A stretch of DNA of 64,000 nucleotides from Nodularia sp. LEGE 06071 (GTDB lineage Bacteria > Cyanobacteriota > Cyanobacteriia > Cyanobacteriales > Nostocaceae): assembly GCF_015207755.1 (NCBI RefSeq), contig NZ_JADEWH010000006.1, positions 1 to 64,000 on the forward strand, in the 5' to 3' direction. A program made the position numbers and the translations under genes. Shown one piece after another: positions 54,361 through 63,646 of the stretch (its first letter is position 1; the number at the start of each line of letters is the position of its first letter). The notes below the pieces were generated by a model that was not told where the DNA came from, searched no databases, and worked only from the letters and a program-made list of their open reading frames with translations.

Positions 54361-57300
54361 TTAAAATCGCCGTTGAAACTCGACTACAGCCCGACTATCA
54401 TCGTCTAAATTTGTGGAAGCACGCAAACGAATTTCATCATTGATGCGGTAATTTACACCCCACTGAAATGGGTCATTTGCTGTCAAAATTTTGATACTGG
54501 AAAGAGAAACTTTGGGAGAAACGTCAATCCCCGCCTCCGCAGCCAATTCCAAGCTGGAGGAACTGCTTCTTCCCGCTTCGGGATTATTAGAAACAATTGT
54601 GGGAAATATCCGCAGTTCACTTAAACCGACAGCACTACCAATCTGGCTAAAGGCTGACTGAAAGTTGCTGAATACAGCTGAACCGGCAATGTTAATCAGA
54701 CCCAAGGTGCTATCTCCACCGCCTTGTCCATCTGCAAACCCACCTCCTAACAAAGCGACAATTTCAGTTTCTGAACGGCTGGGACTGCTTGTGAGTTCCA
54801 GTGTTTCATTGATTTGACTGGCAAAACCTTGGACATTTGCTTCTACTTGTACACTTTCTAAGGCTGCTAACCCGGCAGTATTGGCCCTGGTAAAATCACT
54901 ACTCTGAACGACATCTAGTACTTTGGCGATTAACCGCACATCTAATTCGGGGTCACGGGGTTGGTTGGCTCTAAAGGTGGCTGTATGTTTGTAACCACGA
55001 GCGAGGTTAAACTGTGTAGTAAATAAATTTACTCCGCCTGCCTCTAGGTTGATGGTACCATCGGGTATTGGTTCGGCAAAGGAGCCGTTAACGGTGAGGT
55101 TACCTGTGGCTCGAAAGCTGAGAATAGGTGGATTATTGACTTCTACGTTTTTACCAAGTTCTATATCTAAATTATTAAACATCACATTTGCATCCCCGCC
55201 ATCAGGTTGAATCTGCTTGTTGGCTGTTGTTCGCGTAGCGTCTCGGACAGAGGATGACAAGCCATTACTATTTACAGGTTGCTCTGGGTTGGCAGTATTT
55301 GCAAGTAAAACCTGACCATCGAATAAATTCACTTGACCGCCAATTTCTGGATTTAGGGCAGAACCTGTAATCTGTAAATTGCCACTAGCACCTCCTTGGT
55401 ACAAGCCTTTAAGATTCAAAGCTAGCTCATCGACGTTAACAGTCAGGGGATTTTCCTGATTTGCTGGTCCGTTATTAAAGATGGGAATTTCTCCCGATGC
55501 TACGACATTACCTCGGCTAAACCGACCCTCCAGGTTTTCTACTAAAATACGGTCAAAATCAAACAGCACTTTTCCTGTAACACGTCTGATTTTTTCTGGT
55601 AAAGCCTGGGCGGTAAAGGTAGCATTATTCAGGGTGGCAATTCCATTGACTATCGGCTTTTCGCTGGTTCCGCGCACTTGAATGTCTACGTCTCCTTCAC
55701 CCTTCTCAAAGGTTACCTGATTAGTCAAGAGATTTAATATTGCTAATCCCTCATTTTGTACCTTGATATCCAAAGTAATTTCATTGTTTTCTGGTGCTAC
55801 AGAAGCAAAAGGTAACTGATAGGGAATATTACCAGTAATATTCACGGGTTCTGTTTCCACAACCGAGACAATGCTGCCAAAGTTGAAGCGCCCATTAGCA
55901 TAACTGAAACTGGCTTTGGCTAACTCAACTGGCTGCTGATTCAATGTTCCTTCTGTAATTTCCAACTGCCCTTTGCTTTGGGGATTGGCAATGCTACCTG
56001 CGATTGCGGCTGTACCATTGAGATTACCTGAAATTCCCACTGGGAGATTAACAAAATTACTCAGTAATTCTATGGGAAAATTGCTCACCCGCAACTGACC
56101 AGATTGATCATCACCGCCAATATTACCAGCGAAGGTGAGACGGCTATTTTCTAACTCTATTCGTAATGGTCGTAATTGCAAAATGCCATTTTCAAACCTG
56201 CCTTGGGCAAGTATATTATTGGCAGTATAGAAACGATTAGTTTCTGTTTCTTGACCCCAGGTAAAATTTTGACCGTTCAAATTAAATTGCACTGATAGGC
56301 CGTTAGCTGTGGCAGTATCTACAGCAATTTCTCCGTTAAAAGTCCCTTGTAAGTCTGCTAAGTCTGGGATGGGATTGGATTCGCGCCGTTGTTGTTCTTG
56401 TGCCTCTAGCTGGGCATCAATTTCATAAAAGCGTTTGAGTTGGGTTAATAAAGGCTGTTCCGGTAATCCACGAGGTTGAGTGACTAGATCCGTTGCTGTG
56501 CCGTAGGTGGGCGGCTCTGCGCCGCGTTGAAAATCTTGTAATTCAAATATCTGCGCTACTGTCAGCACATCTTGGATATTACCCTGATTGATATTCAGTT
56601 TGCCTTGTAGTTGCGGTCCTTGGGGGGTTTGACCAAAATTGCCAGCAAAGGCATAACGACTGTCGCCTTTGACAAATTCGCTGCTGGTGAGTGTAGCTTG
56701 ACCATCACTGTAACGGAATTCCGCTGCTAGGCGATCGCCTGTAATCCGGCCAATTTCTGGTGAGGCGATCGCTAAATTCCCAGTTGCAGCCAATGTCTGC
56801 TGATTAACCAGCACATCCCCAGTTAACGACCCAGCCACCGTACCCCCACCTAAACGCAGGTCTGGCGGTGGTGTGAGATTTAAAATCTGTAAAGGAAAGT
56901 TGGCGACTTTAATCGCCAAATCATCGCCTTGGGCTTGACCTGTAGCGAATGCTTCTTGGCGCTGCACGAGGAACGATTGGGGACGATTTTGGGCATCGAG
57001 GTTTAAAGCAATCCTGTCTCGATTACCTCTCAAATCTAAATTTAAACCTTGATTTGTTGCCGACCGGATATTTCCCGTTAACAAAGGCTCAAAAGCAATA
57101 TCTTGGACAACTAAATCGCGTAACCCAATTTTTCCTGTGACATTGGGTAAAGGCAGATTACCAGTAATTTGTCCGTCAAAATCGACATTTCCCGCCACAG
57201 CAAACTGATTCGGCAGATTAATTGGTAACTGTTGTAAATTGTAATTCTGTGCTTGGACGTTGAGATTTAACTGAGTAATTTCCGGGATAGCTGCGGTCTT

Positions 57301-60075
57301 CGCATTCGTTAAAATGTCACCACTGATATTTAACCCAGTCGCTATAGCTTGTTCGATCGCTATTTTTTCCCCAGTCCAAGTGAGTGCGGCAATCAACGGT
57401 TGCTCCAGACCGGGGATACCTTGAGATAATTGTACTTGTCCAGCGGCACGCACATCAGCTAATTTGGCAGATCCCAAAATGCCAGCCACCTGCAACTTAC
57501 CGCCCAAATCACCCCGTAACTGCTGATTGAAGCGATTTAATTCCACCCCCGCCGCATCCACTACAGCCTGATAGCGACCATTAGCCAGTTGAATATTAGA
57601 GGCTGTAATCGTTCCCCCGGCAACATTTAACCGTCCCTGACCACTAGCTTGAATAGTTTCTGGACTGAAAGACTCAACCGACCCCGCTACATTCAATTGA
57701 CCAGTTAACCCTCCCCGAAATTGTGGTGGTACTGCTACCAACTGTTGCAAAGGAAGATTATTCGTTTGCACTTGCGCTTGATATCGACCATTAGCCAATT
57801 GAATATTAGAGGCTGTAATCGCACCACCTGCCACGTTAAGCCGTCCCTGACCAGTGGCTTGGAGGGCTTCTGGACTGAAAGATTCCACCGAGCCTGCAAC
57901 CTTAAATTGACCAGTTAACGCCCCTTTAAATTGTTCTGGAACTGCTGCCAACTGCTGTATAGCGAGATTATTGGCTTGCACTTGGGCTTGATATAGACCA
58001 TTAGCTAATTGGATATTCGAGGCTGTGACAGTTCCACCTGCCAGATTCAGCCGGGCTTCACCAGTGCCGCGTAAGGTGTTGAGTCCCAAATTTTCTGTGT
58101 TCCCGGCGATTTGAAATGTACCCGCCAAGGGATTATCCAAAGCCGGGGGAGATTCTTTCAAGATGCGTCCTAAGCGGACATTATTAGCCACCAGTTGCGC
58201 CGAAAAGTTTTGGTTTTGCAAATCGACACGAGAAACGGCAACTGTCCCACCACCAATGTTTACGCCTGCGCCCTCAGTGCGAATCGTAGCAATTTTAAAT
58301 GGTTCGGCGCTCCCTTCCAGAATGACACGACCATTAAATTCTGCCCCTGCTAAAGAGATATTTTGCAGTTGGTTTTGGTCTACAAAAGGTGTCAAACCTA
58401 CCCCAGAGGCTTGGGCGACGGCTTGCCAACGCCCTTTAGCAAAACTACCAGAACCTCGCACCATCCCACCACCGACATTCAACGCCACATTGCGGAAGGC
58501 GAGGGTACGGTCTGCGGCGATCGCAGTTTCACCAGTACCTGCATAGGTGGCTTCCGGGGCTTGCCATCTGACAATAGTTTGGACGTTATTTGCTATACCT
58601 GTTAATTGAGCTGTGGCGGAAACAGTACCGATTTGGATTGGGGGTGTGGTTTCATAAAGTTTAGCTACAGCATCCCCGGAAATATTCTTGGCTGCAAAAT
58701 TAAAATCTAATTGGGGGGTTGTTCCTAGATTGATTTTACCAACCCCCGTAATTTCTCCACCAACTGCGGCTTTGCCCTGAATGTCTCTGAAACTGATTAA
58801 ATCAGCATTAGGAGCAAATTCAAACTTAGTTGTAATATTATTGAAATTAATTTTATCAATTTGGGCTGTTTTAATCGTGCCAATTGTGCCGGAGAGAATC
58901 GGTTTGGTAATGGGGCCAAGCATTTGCAAGTTAGCTTGTAATTCCCCATTTACAGGTACTGGCGCTTTAATCTTCAGAGTTTCTAGAGTATTAGCCACAC
59001 TCACGCCATTGACGCGCCCTGCCAATTTATAGCCTGTTTGCGGGTCGATAATGCCTGTAGCCACCAAAGGAATTTTACCGTAACTACCAACAATATTATC
59101 TAGCTGTACTTCCGTTCCCTGGAAGCGGATTGCCCCTTGAGTATTCAGAAAAGCTTGGGGTACATTGGGAATTTGCAGCGTTACCCCTTGTAAGTCAGCA
59201 TTGCCAAATAATAGAGTCGGCTGTTCTGGTCTGAGTTGAATCTGCAAGTTGCCATTAACTCTACCCGCCTGTAAGTCGAAGGGTAACTTAATCAGGTCGG
59301 TAATTTTAGCAGCTAATAAATCTTGCGATCGCAGTTGTAATTTAGCTGCTAATGTTTTGGGGACGAGTTCTCCTTGAATCGCAATACTGCCCTCACTATC
59401 TGCTTCACCCCGCACGTCAAACTTCACCAGCTGGTTTTTTTCTAGCAGTTGGGCTGTACCGTTGACTTGTGAAAATGCTACAGGGGTTTTATCTGTGACT
59501 TGCGCCATCAAAACCAACTTGCCATTACGAAACCGGAGTTTGTCTAAATCAGTTTTAATCAGACTTGGTTTACCAGGCGGGGCAATTTCAGTCGTAATCC
59601 AGCGCCCTTGATTATCTTGTTCAATGTAAATATCTGGGTTAATTAATGTCACATCCAGCTTTAATTGACGCTGAAAAATTAATTGCCACGGGTTAAAACC
59701 CACTTCTACAGCATCAACCACTGCCCGATCTGAATCTGTAGGTGTTGCGGGGATAGTTGAAGCCCCAAATTTTACTCCTGTCAAGGAAAAGCCTGTAACT
59801 TCTCCCAAATTTACCGGACGGTTGAGTGTGTTCGTGATGCCGCTTTGAGCTAGAGGTGTTAATTCTTGTTGCACAAAACTCCTCAACCGCCAAATACCGC
59901 CGGCTATTCCCACTAGCAAAAGTCCGCTCAGGGCAATGCCACCGCGACTCAAAGCCATGCACCACAAAGGCTTGTGGGCGGAGGAATTGGAATGGTGATC
60001 TTCATTAGGAGATTTAGTCATGTGGTTTCGCTTATGGCTTGGTGTAGCTGGCTGACTACTAGCAGTAACTGACAA
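54361..60075 (-). CDS. tamB: TamB/Tic236-like translocation and assembly protein
   Basis: A 1904-residue envelope protein. A single N-terminal membrane anchor (GGIALSGLLLVGIAGGIWRL, about residues 44-63) precedes a very long repetitive beta-strand region that would form a groove spanning the periplasm. The C-terminal DUF490/TamB domain reads AGLAALESVQVEANVQGFAS, ETEIVALLGGGFADGQGG and PLELA-like ASTNLDDDSRAVVEFQRRF. Relatives connect inner and outer membrane for lipid or protein delivery; TIC236 in chloroplasts is the homologue. Residues near 690-835 contain about 2.5 copies of a 70-residue repeat. An inner ATG at codon 19 (MTKSPNEDHH) is an alternative start before the anchor. Confidence 0.95.
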   Translation of the reverse strand: MSVTASSQPATPSHKRNHMTKSPNEDHHSNSSAHKPLWCMALSRGGIALSGLLLVGIAGGIWRLRSFVQQELTPLAQSGITNTLNRPVNLGEVTGFSLTGVKFGASTIPATPTDSDRAVVDAVEVGFNPWQLIFQRQLKLDVTLINPDIYIEQDNQGRWITTEIAPPGKPSLIKTDLDKLRFRNGKLVLMAQVTDKTPVAFSQVNGTAQLLEKNQLVKFDVRGEADSEGSIAIQGELVPKTLAAKLQLRSQDLLAAKITDLIKLPFDLQAGRVNGNLQIQLRPEQPTLLFGNADLQGVTLQIPNVPQAFLNTQGAIRFQGTEVQLDNIVGSYGKIPLVATGIIDPQTGYKLAGRVNGVSVANTLETLKIKAPVPVNGELQANLQMLGPITKPILSGTIGTIKTAQIDKINFNNITTKFEFAPNADLISFRDIQGKAAVGGEITGVGKINLGTTPQLDFNFAAKNISGDAVAKLYETTPPIQIGTVSATAQLTGIANNVQTIVRWQAPEATYAGTGETAIAADRTLAFRNVALNVGGGMVRGSGSFAKGRWQAVAQASGVGLTPFVDQNQLQNISLAGAEFNGRVILEGSAEPFKIATIRTEGAGVNIGGGTVAVSRVDLQNQNFSAQLVANNVRLGRILKESPPALDNPLAGTFQIAGNTENLGLNTLRGTGEARLNLAGGTVTASNIQLANGLYQAQVQANNLAIQQLAAVPEQFKGALTGQFKVAGSVESFSPEALQATGQGRLNVAGGAITASNIQLANGRYQAQVQTNNLPLQQLVAVPPQFRGGLTGQLNVAGSVESFSPETIQASGQGRLNVAGGTITASNIQLANGRYQAVVDAAGVELNRFNQQLRGDLGGKLQVAGILGSAKLADVRAAGQVQLSQGIPGLEQPLIAALTWTGEKIAIEQAIATGLNISGDILTNAKTAAIPEITQLNLNVQAQNYNLQQLPINLPNQFAVAGNVDFDGQITGNLPLPNVTGKIGLRDLVVQDIAFEPLLTGNIRSATNQGLNLDLRGNRDRIALNLDAQNRPQSFLVQRQEAFATGQAQGDDLAIKVANFPLQILNLTPPPDLRLGGGTVAGSLTGDVLVNQQTLAATGNLAIASPEIGRITGDRLAAEFRYSDGQATLTSSEFVKGDSRYAFAGNFGQTPQGPQLQGKLNINQGNIQDVLTVAQIFELQDFQRGAEPPTYGTATDLVTQPRGLPEQPLLTQLKRFYEIDAQLEAQEQQRRESNPIPDLADLQGTFNGEIAVDTATANGLSVQFNLNGQNFTWGQETETNRFYTANNILAQGRFENGILQLRPLRIELENSRLTFAGNIGGDDQSGQLRVSNFPIELLSNFVNLPVGISGNLNGTAAIAGSIANPQSKGQLEITEGTLNQQPVELAKASFSYANGRFNFGSIVSVVETEPVNITGNIPYQLPFASVAPENNEITLDIKVQNEGLAILNLLTNQVTFEKGEGDVDIQVRGTSEKPIVNGIATLNNATFTAQALPEKIRRVTGKVLFDFDRILVENLEGRFSRGNVVASGEIPIFNNGPANQENPLTVNVDELALNLKGLYQGGASGNLQITGSALNPEIGGQVNLFDGQVLLANTANPEQPVNSNGLSSSVRDATRTTANKQIQPDGGDANVMFNNLDIELGKNVEVNNPPILSFRATGNLTVNGSFAEPIPDGTINLEAGGVNLFTTQFNLARGYKHTATFRANQPRDPELDVRLIAKVLDVVQSSDFTRANTAGLAALESVQVEANVQGFASQINETLELTSSPSRSETEIVALLGGGFADGQGGGDSTLGLINIAGSAVFSNFQSAFSQIGSAVGLSELRIFPTIVSNNPEAGRSSSSSLELAAEAGIDVSPKVSLSSIKILTANDPFQWGVNYRINDEIRLRASTNLDDDSRAVVEFQRRF
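57589..58030 (-). repeat. 210-bp in-frame repeat inside the TamB gene
   Basis: The phrase NIQLANGRYQAQVQ ... GQGRLNVAGG-ITAS recurs with an exact 210-base (70-codon) period; start points of the shared motif are 57589, 57799 and 58009. Two full copies and a partial third are seen, and the similarity at DNA level implies recent duplication or gene conversion within the gene. Confidence 0.85.
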
Positions 60076-60302
60076 ATATGATGGTGATGCTTATTCCAGG
60101 ATACAGACCTATTTTAGATTTTGGGATATGAAATTCTTGAGTTCAAAGTTCCATTTTCTCCTGCTTGCTACCTCAATAGTTATTGATGCTGGGAAAAAAT
60201 TTGCATAAAGTAAAAGTTGTAGCTGTGTGTTTTCCTGATGTACAGTCTCAAATTTTAATAGTATAGGTAGATCGCCAAAAAGTAGGACAGATGATTTCAC
60301 CA

Positions 60303-60743
60303 ATGCGTGTTTTTGTGTTAATTTTCAATGCTCACACAGAAAATGAGGGGATTCACTCAATTCGGGTGGCAGATACTTCGGCATCGCAGCCAGGGGCTGT
60401 ACGCAATAAAATTTTGATGTTCGAGTCAGAAGATGACGCTCTCCGCTTTGCCCTGTTACTCGAAGCTCAAGATTTTCCTACCCCTACAGTGGAAATGCTC
60501 GATGCTGAGGAAATTAAGGGGTTTTGTGAAAGTGCTGGCTATGAATGGGAAATTGTTCCGGCCAACAGCGATTTAATTTTACCCCCAGAAATGAATTTGG
60601 CAAATACTGACTGGCAACCTGAAGGTCAAGAGGAGGAGACTGATGAGGATAGTTACCGTTCTAATGAAGTGCCATCAGCTGCACCAGAAATGTCTGATTC
60701 TGAACTAGAAAATATGCGCCGCAAACTGGAAGGATTATTGTGA
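60303..60743 (+). CDS. DUF3110 protein
   Basis: A 146-residue cyanobacterial DUF3110 protein. Strand-helix segments MRVFVLIFNAHTENEGIHSI and ILMFESEDDALRFALLLEAQ, with DFPTPTVEMLDAEEIKGFCE, are typical. The C-terminal third is acidic and probably disordered (QEEETDEDSYRSNEVPSAAP). The open frame extends four codons upstream to ATG 60291; the inner ATG 60303 starts exactly at the first conserved strand and is preferred. Function unknown. A G-rich tandem repeat follows at once, then murQ about 70 bases later, so the pair could be cotranscribed through the repeat. Confidence 0.87.
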   Translation: MRVFVLIFNAHTENEGIHSIRVADTSASQPGAVRNKILMFESEDDALRFALLLEAQDFPTPTVEMLDAEEIKGFCESAGYEWEIVPANSDLILPPEMNLANTDWQPEGQEEETDEDSYRSNEVPSAAPEMSDSELENMRRKLEGLL

Positions 60744-60832
60744 GGGGAGTGGGGAGTGGGGAGTGGGGAGTGGGGAGTGGGGAGTGGGGAGTGGGGAGTG
60801 GGGAATGGAGAGTGGGGAGTGGGGAATGGAGA
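60744..60832 (+). repeat. G-rich GGGGAGT tandem repeat
   Basis: About ten units of GGGGAGTG, some changed to GGGGAATG. Each unit has a G4 run, so the plus strand can fold into G-quadruplexes. It starts at the stop codon of the DUF3110 gene. It is the longest of the short tandem repeats in the window. Confidence 0.85.
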
Positions 60833-60896
60833 AAGAAAGATTTCTATACGAGTTAGTCTATGTAGTTAATGAATGCTATTTATGAAGATGTAGACC

Positions 60897-61823
60897 ATGC
60901 CAAATTTACAGTCACGGGGCTATCTTTTAACTGAGCAGGTAAATCCTGATAGTCTGAACTTAGACCAGCTCAGTTCTGTGGAGTTGGTGGATTTGTTTAA
61001 TCGCGAAGACGAAAAAGCTGTGGCGGCGGTGGCGGCGGCGCAAGTTCAGTTAGCTCAAGCCATTGATGTGGCGGCAGAACGTTTGAGCCAGGGAGGACGT
61101 TTATTTTATGTTGGCGCGGGGACAAGTGGCAGGTTAGGGGTGTTAGATGCTGCTGAATGTCCACCTACTTTCTGCACACCCCCAGAGTTGGTACAGGGAA
61201 TTATTGCTGGTGGTGCTGGTGCATTGGTACGCAGTTCTGAAGATTTAGAAGACCGTAGCGCCGATGGTGAAGCAGCGATCGCACAACGACAGATTACCCA
61301 ATTAGATGTAGTAGTCGGGATTACCGCCGGGGGGACAACTCCTTTTGTCCACGGAGCGCTCAATGCCGCTCGTCAAAGGGGCGCGAGAACTATTTTTATT
61401 GCTTGTGTACCTACAGAACAAGTGCGCTTTGATGCAGATGTTGATATTCGTTTATTAACTGGGCCAGAAATCCTCGCTGGTTCAACTCGCTTAAAAGCTG
61501 GTACAGCCACAAAGCTAGCTTTAAATATCCTTTCCACTGGGGTAATGGTGAAGCTGGGCAAAGTTTACGGTAATCGTATGGTGGATGTGGCGGTAACTAA
61601 TCAAAAGTTACGCGATCGCGCTTTACAGATGTTGCAGGACTTGACAGGTTTAAGTCGGGAAGCTGCGGGTTTTTTACTCGAACGCAGTGGGAAATGGGTG
61701 AAGCTAGCCTTGCTGATGCACTGGACTGGTTTAGAAAAAGCAGCAGGCGATCGCTTACTTGCAGAAAACCAAGGCAATCTCAGAGTAGCTGTTGCCAGTT
61801 ACAAAAATGACAAACAAGTTTGA
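60897..61823 (+). CDS. murQ: N-acetylmuramic acid 6-phosphate etherase
   Basis: Cleaves the lactyl ether of MurNAc-6-phosphate to give GlcNAc-6-phosphate and lactate in peptidoglycan recycling; cytoplasmic SIS-domain protein of 308 residues. The sugar-phosphate-binding signature YVGAGTSGRLGVLDAAECPP (near 62) and GITAGGTTPFVHGALNAARQ (near 142) are diagnostic. LTGPEILAGSTRLKAGTATK is the third family motif. The catalytic Glu is in the ECPPTF and GPE regions. Length is normal. The usual partners (AnmK, NagZ) are not in the window. Confidence 0.96.
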   Translation: MPNLQSRGYLLTEQVNPDSLNLDQLSSVELVDLFNREDEKAVAAVAAAQVQLAQAIDVAAERLSQGGRLFYVGAGTSGRLGVLDAAECPPTFCTPPELVQGIIAGGAGALVRSSEDLEDRSADGEAAIAQRQITQLDVVVGITAGGTTPFVHGALNAARQRGARTIFIACVPTEQVRFDADVDIRLLTGPEILAGSTRLKAGTATKLALNILSTGVMVKLGKVYGNRMVDVAVTNQKLRDRALQMLQDLTGLSREAAGFLLERSGKWVKLALLMHWTGLEKAAGDRLLAENQGNLRVAVASYKNDKQV

Positions 61824-62047
61824 GAATTTCTAATTGCCGCTCATGGTTAATTGCCTAGCAATCAATTAACCATTATTCATCTTTTGACAGATTATGTCTG
61901 AATATTTTTTAATTTAATCAATAGGATGTATGAAATTTCATCGGTTTTTCATCTACCTAAATATAGGTGAACAATCAAGTAATTGATCACTATTATTGGT
62001 TGTGAATTAACCACACAATCATTCAGCTTTATACAAGGAATATAAGC

Positions 62048-63181
62048 ATGATTAATAGCAATCAATTACAAGAAATAGAAAAATACATCCCTCTCATAGG
62101 AGATATAAACATCAAAACTCCATTTGCATATCAAGCAACCCGTGGAGCCGTTGAAGTAGTGAATACAGTCCAAATGGCCATAGCAGAGGCTTACATCAAC
62201 GGATTAGAAATTCCTGACTCAACTCTGCAAACAGTTTTTGATACTTGTATGCCTGTTTTTTTCCAATATTTTCCCTCCCTTTTAGCACCCTATGAATGGG
62301 TATTGAAAGAAACCCCTCAACTGGCTGAAGGTTCACGAGATTTGATGAAAATTCAATATGATTTACCTCAAGCCATGCTGAATAAGATGTTGGGTGAAGG
62401 AAAACTCATTTATCCCAAGTACAGTATGGGATTATGGGAAAAAGGAGCATTAAACCTAGAACAATCACAGATCGATATGATCGATGATGTAATTGAGAAA
62501 TTAGATATCCAGGATGGAGACCATATATTAGACTTTGGCTGTGGTTGGGGATGTGTTCCCAATTACATTCTTTCTAAATTTCCCAATGTCAAAGTGACTG
62601 GGCTGAATTTGAGCCACGAGCAATGTGAATATATGCGCCAGAAAATGCAAGAGCCTGAAAGCTATCTCAGTTCAGGCAGATTCATGTTATATGAAGGAGA
62701 TTTAAATGAGACAAAATTTGACAACAAATTTGACAAGATCCTGTCTATTGGTGTGTTCTGTCATGTAGGTAATTTAACTAACTCCTTTGAAAAGTTAGCT
62801 TCTTTTCTCAAGGAGAATGGCAAAGTTTTTATTCATATTATTACAGTTCGGACACCTAACAATATCTCTAGTGCTTACACGCACAAATACATTTTCCCCC
62901 ACGGGCGATACTGGAATTATGATGCAGTTCCTAGCCATAACAAAAATCTAAAAACCGTTAAAAGATGGTATCTTAATGGTTCTAACTACTCGCAAACATT
63001 TGCTACCTGGTTGCATAATTTTGACAATAATCAAGCAACCATACAACATTTAAATTATGGCATAGATTATGCTAAATTTCGCCGAATCTGGAGATTTTAT
63101 TTGATATGGTTTATCAGAAATTTTGCTAGTTGTGATGGTGAATATAATGGGAATGGTCAATATTTAATGGTTCATAGCTAA
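62048..63181 (+). CDS. CFA-synthase-like SAM methyltransferase
   Basis: A 377-residue class I methyltransferase in the cyclopropane-fatty-acid synthase superfamily. The SAM motif I is HILDFGCGWGCVPNYILSKF, near residue 160, with VTGLNLSHEQCEYMRQKM after it (acidic/loop motif II) and FDKILSIGVFCHVGNLTNSF (motif IV). YDLPQAMLNKMLGEGKLIYP then SMGLWEKG matches the CFA start (YD-x-x-x-x-FY-x-x-W-LG-x-x-x-x-YS). Relative to CFA enzymes the N-terminus is a helical 100-residue stretch, and the C-terminus carries GRYWNYDAVPSHNKNLKTVK. The acceptor could be a lipid, a sterol-like or a small-molecule metabolite. A SAM enzyme is certain, the substrate is not. AAGGAA lies nine bases before the ATG. Confidence 0.85.
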   Translation: MINSNQLQEIEKYIPLIGDINIKTPFAYQATRGAVEVVNTVQMAIAEAYINGLEIPDSTLQTVFDTCMPVFFQYFPSLLAPYEWVLKETPQLAEGSRDLMKIQYDLPQAMLNKMLGEGKLIYPKYSMGLWEKGALNLEQSQIDMIDDVIEKLDIQDGDHILDFGCGWGCVPNYILSKFPNVKVTGLNLSHEQCEYMRQKMQEPESYLSSGRFMLYEGDLNETKFDNKFDKILSIGVFCHVGNLTNSFEKLASFLKENGKVFIHIITVRTPNNISSAYTHKYIFPHGRYWNYDAVPSHNKNLKTVKRWYLNGSNYSQTFATWLHNFDNNQATIQHLNYGIDYAKFRRIWRFYLIWFIRNFASCDGEYNGNGQYLMVHS

Positions 63182-63646
63182 TACCAATTTAATATAAAGA
63201 TGGATAAATAGAATTTAACCAGAAATCCAGTTCCCCTCCTCGCTTGCGGTCTGGGGTTAGGGGTGGGGTCGAAATCATATGCAGCCTCACAAATAATTGG
63301 TATAAGAGAATGTCTGAGAAGTTAAATTTGATTCCCGTCCTCTCTTGCAGCTAGAGGCTAGGCGTGGTTTTCTATGCTAACTGGAGATGAAGAGTCACAT
63401 TTAAGATAGATTTATTGGTGTACCCTTGGCATTCTCGGAGATTAGCCACTAAAGTATCTACATCAGTGTTTATCTGTTGTGCCTTATTTATTTTTTTCTA
63501 CCCGATCCTAAACTATTCGTGAAAGCCGAGAACCCCTGTTTTTTTAATAAACCGGGGTTTTGAAATGTATTAATTTTCACCAATCAAATAGGATAGCGAG
63601 AGAAACCAAGTACATTCTTTGACTAAACTGCACTATTCAGTAATCT
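63182..63646. other. Spacer before the ExoD-family gene
   Basis: No protein gene. GCTTGCGGTCTGGGGTTAGG is a common spacer scrap. A terminator at 63531-63562 ends whatever is transcribed from the left, and the promoter of the next gene should follow it. Confidence 0.5.
63531..63562 (+). terminator. Terminator-like hairpin
   Basis: AACCCC-TG-TTT pairs with AAA-CC-GGGGTT (internal bulge) and is followed by TTG. It is about 350 bases after the methyltransferase stop, so it may belong to an unannotated RNA or be a repeat. Confidence 0.5.

Noticed and set aside
58163-58546. Plus-strand frames opposite the TamB gene
   Set aside because: Antisense to a continuous 1904-codon gene; no ribosome binding site or family match.
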